Source: JAXMHB01 sp046346965 (lineage in GTDB: Bacteria > Pseudomonadota > Gammaproteobacteria > Xanthomonadales > SZUA-5). From it: a stretch of DNA of 64,000 nt. The translations under genes and the position numbers were made by a program. Shown here in pieces: positions 63,866 to 64,000 of the stretch (positions are counted from its first letter, which is position 1; every line of letters begins with the position of its first letter). The notes under the pieces were generated by a model, which worked only from the letters and a program-made list of their open reading frames with translations, was not told the origin of the DNA and made no database searches. The DNA lies in the NCBI GenBank assembly GCA_046346965.1, contig JAXMHB010000020.1, positions 14,706-78,705 of the forward strand, read 5' to 3'.

Positions 63866-64000
63866 AACGCAGGGATGTCGGCGAGCGTTGCCCGCCGCCG
63901 AGGCGTCCCGTCGGGGAGGGGGAAGGAGCAGGTAGCTCGACGGAGACAGCGGCGGGGTATGGGTTTGGCGACGAGGCAGCAGCCACGGTTGCCGGAGCCC

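Noticed and set aside
63765..63986. Short minus-strand reading frame at the right edge
   Set aside because: Pro/Ser/Thr-rich translation across an inverted repeat, no ribosome site; looks like intergenic repeat DNA.

Overview
The window reads as a chromosome segment from a high-GC gammaproteobacterium, most likely of the Lysobacterales (Xanthomonadales) such as Rhodanobacteraceae or a relative. This rests on gene content and style: many TonB-dependent receptors and secreted hydrolases, ADOP/MacB-like permeases, a tryptophan-halogenase-like gene in a sugar locus, short 7-bp intergenic repeats, and several exported proteins that end in an F-x-x-G-F-E tail. No rRNA, tRNA, CRISPR array, integrase or transposase was found. 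The taxonomic guess is inference.

Layout. 1-526: start of an exported protein leaving the window on the minus strand, then a 7-bp tandem repeat array. 904-3489: membrane Ser/Thr kinase with TPR-like tail. 3496-5922: orphan ABC permease. 6088-12550 (minus): a beta-glucoside type locus in the order TonB receptor, GH1 glucosidase, GPH-type transporter, LacI regulator, with three LacI-type operators at 12637-12717 shared with the divergent flavin halogenase (12797-14356). 14489-17701: secreted M36 metallopeptidase. 17712-22414 (minus): unknown gene, transglutaminase-like protein and an ATP-grasp/alpha-E fusion protein. 22604-24690: phosphate acyltransferase and acetate kinase. 24791-25912: a small operon that looks lower in GC, encoding a Cys-rich secreted protein and a membrane partner.

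25913-31405 is a loose accessory zone: a doubly frameshifted SEC-C gene, copies of a dispersed repeat, an antitoxin remnant, two exported proteins, an ECF sigma factor with a membrane partner, and a foldback element. 31406-32561: membrane protein and GNAT acetyltransferase. 32854-41165: glgP-glgB-glgX-malQ, a tightly overlapping glycogen/alpha-glucan operon. 41166-43538: a 190-bp direct duplication, a membrane-bound LuxR-type regulator and small envelope proteins. 43550-44758: tyrS. 44927-49016: two secreted proteins (a beta-helix and a PHB-depolymerase-like esterase). 49060-53696 (minus): a putatively Fur-controlled TonB receptor, a DUF3149 peptide and an M13 peptidase. 53807-63722 (minus): a six-gene exporter operon with one HlyD-type adaptor, two MacB/LolD-type ATPases and three large FtsX-type permeases.

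How the genes work together. The glucoside locus takes up oligosaccharide through the outer membrane, imports it through the inner membrane, hydrolyses it and is probably autoregulated by its own LacI protein. The glycogen operon breaks down and remodels alpha-glucan; no glgA or glgC is visible here. The ATP-grasp/alpha-E plus transglutaminase pair is a recurrent but biochemically uncharacterised module, and together with the Cys-rich operon and the shared GFE tail it is the best place to look for new biology.
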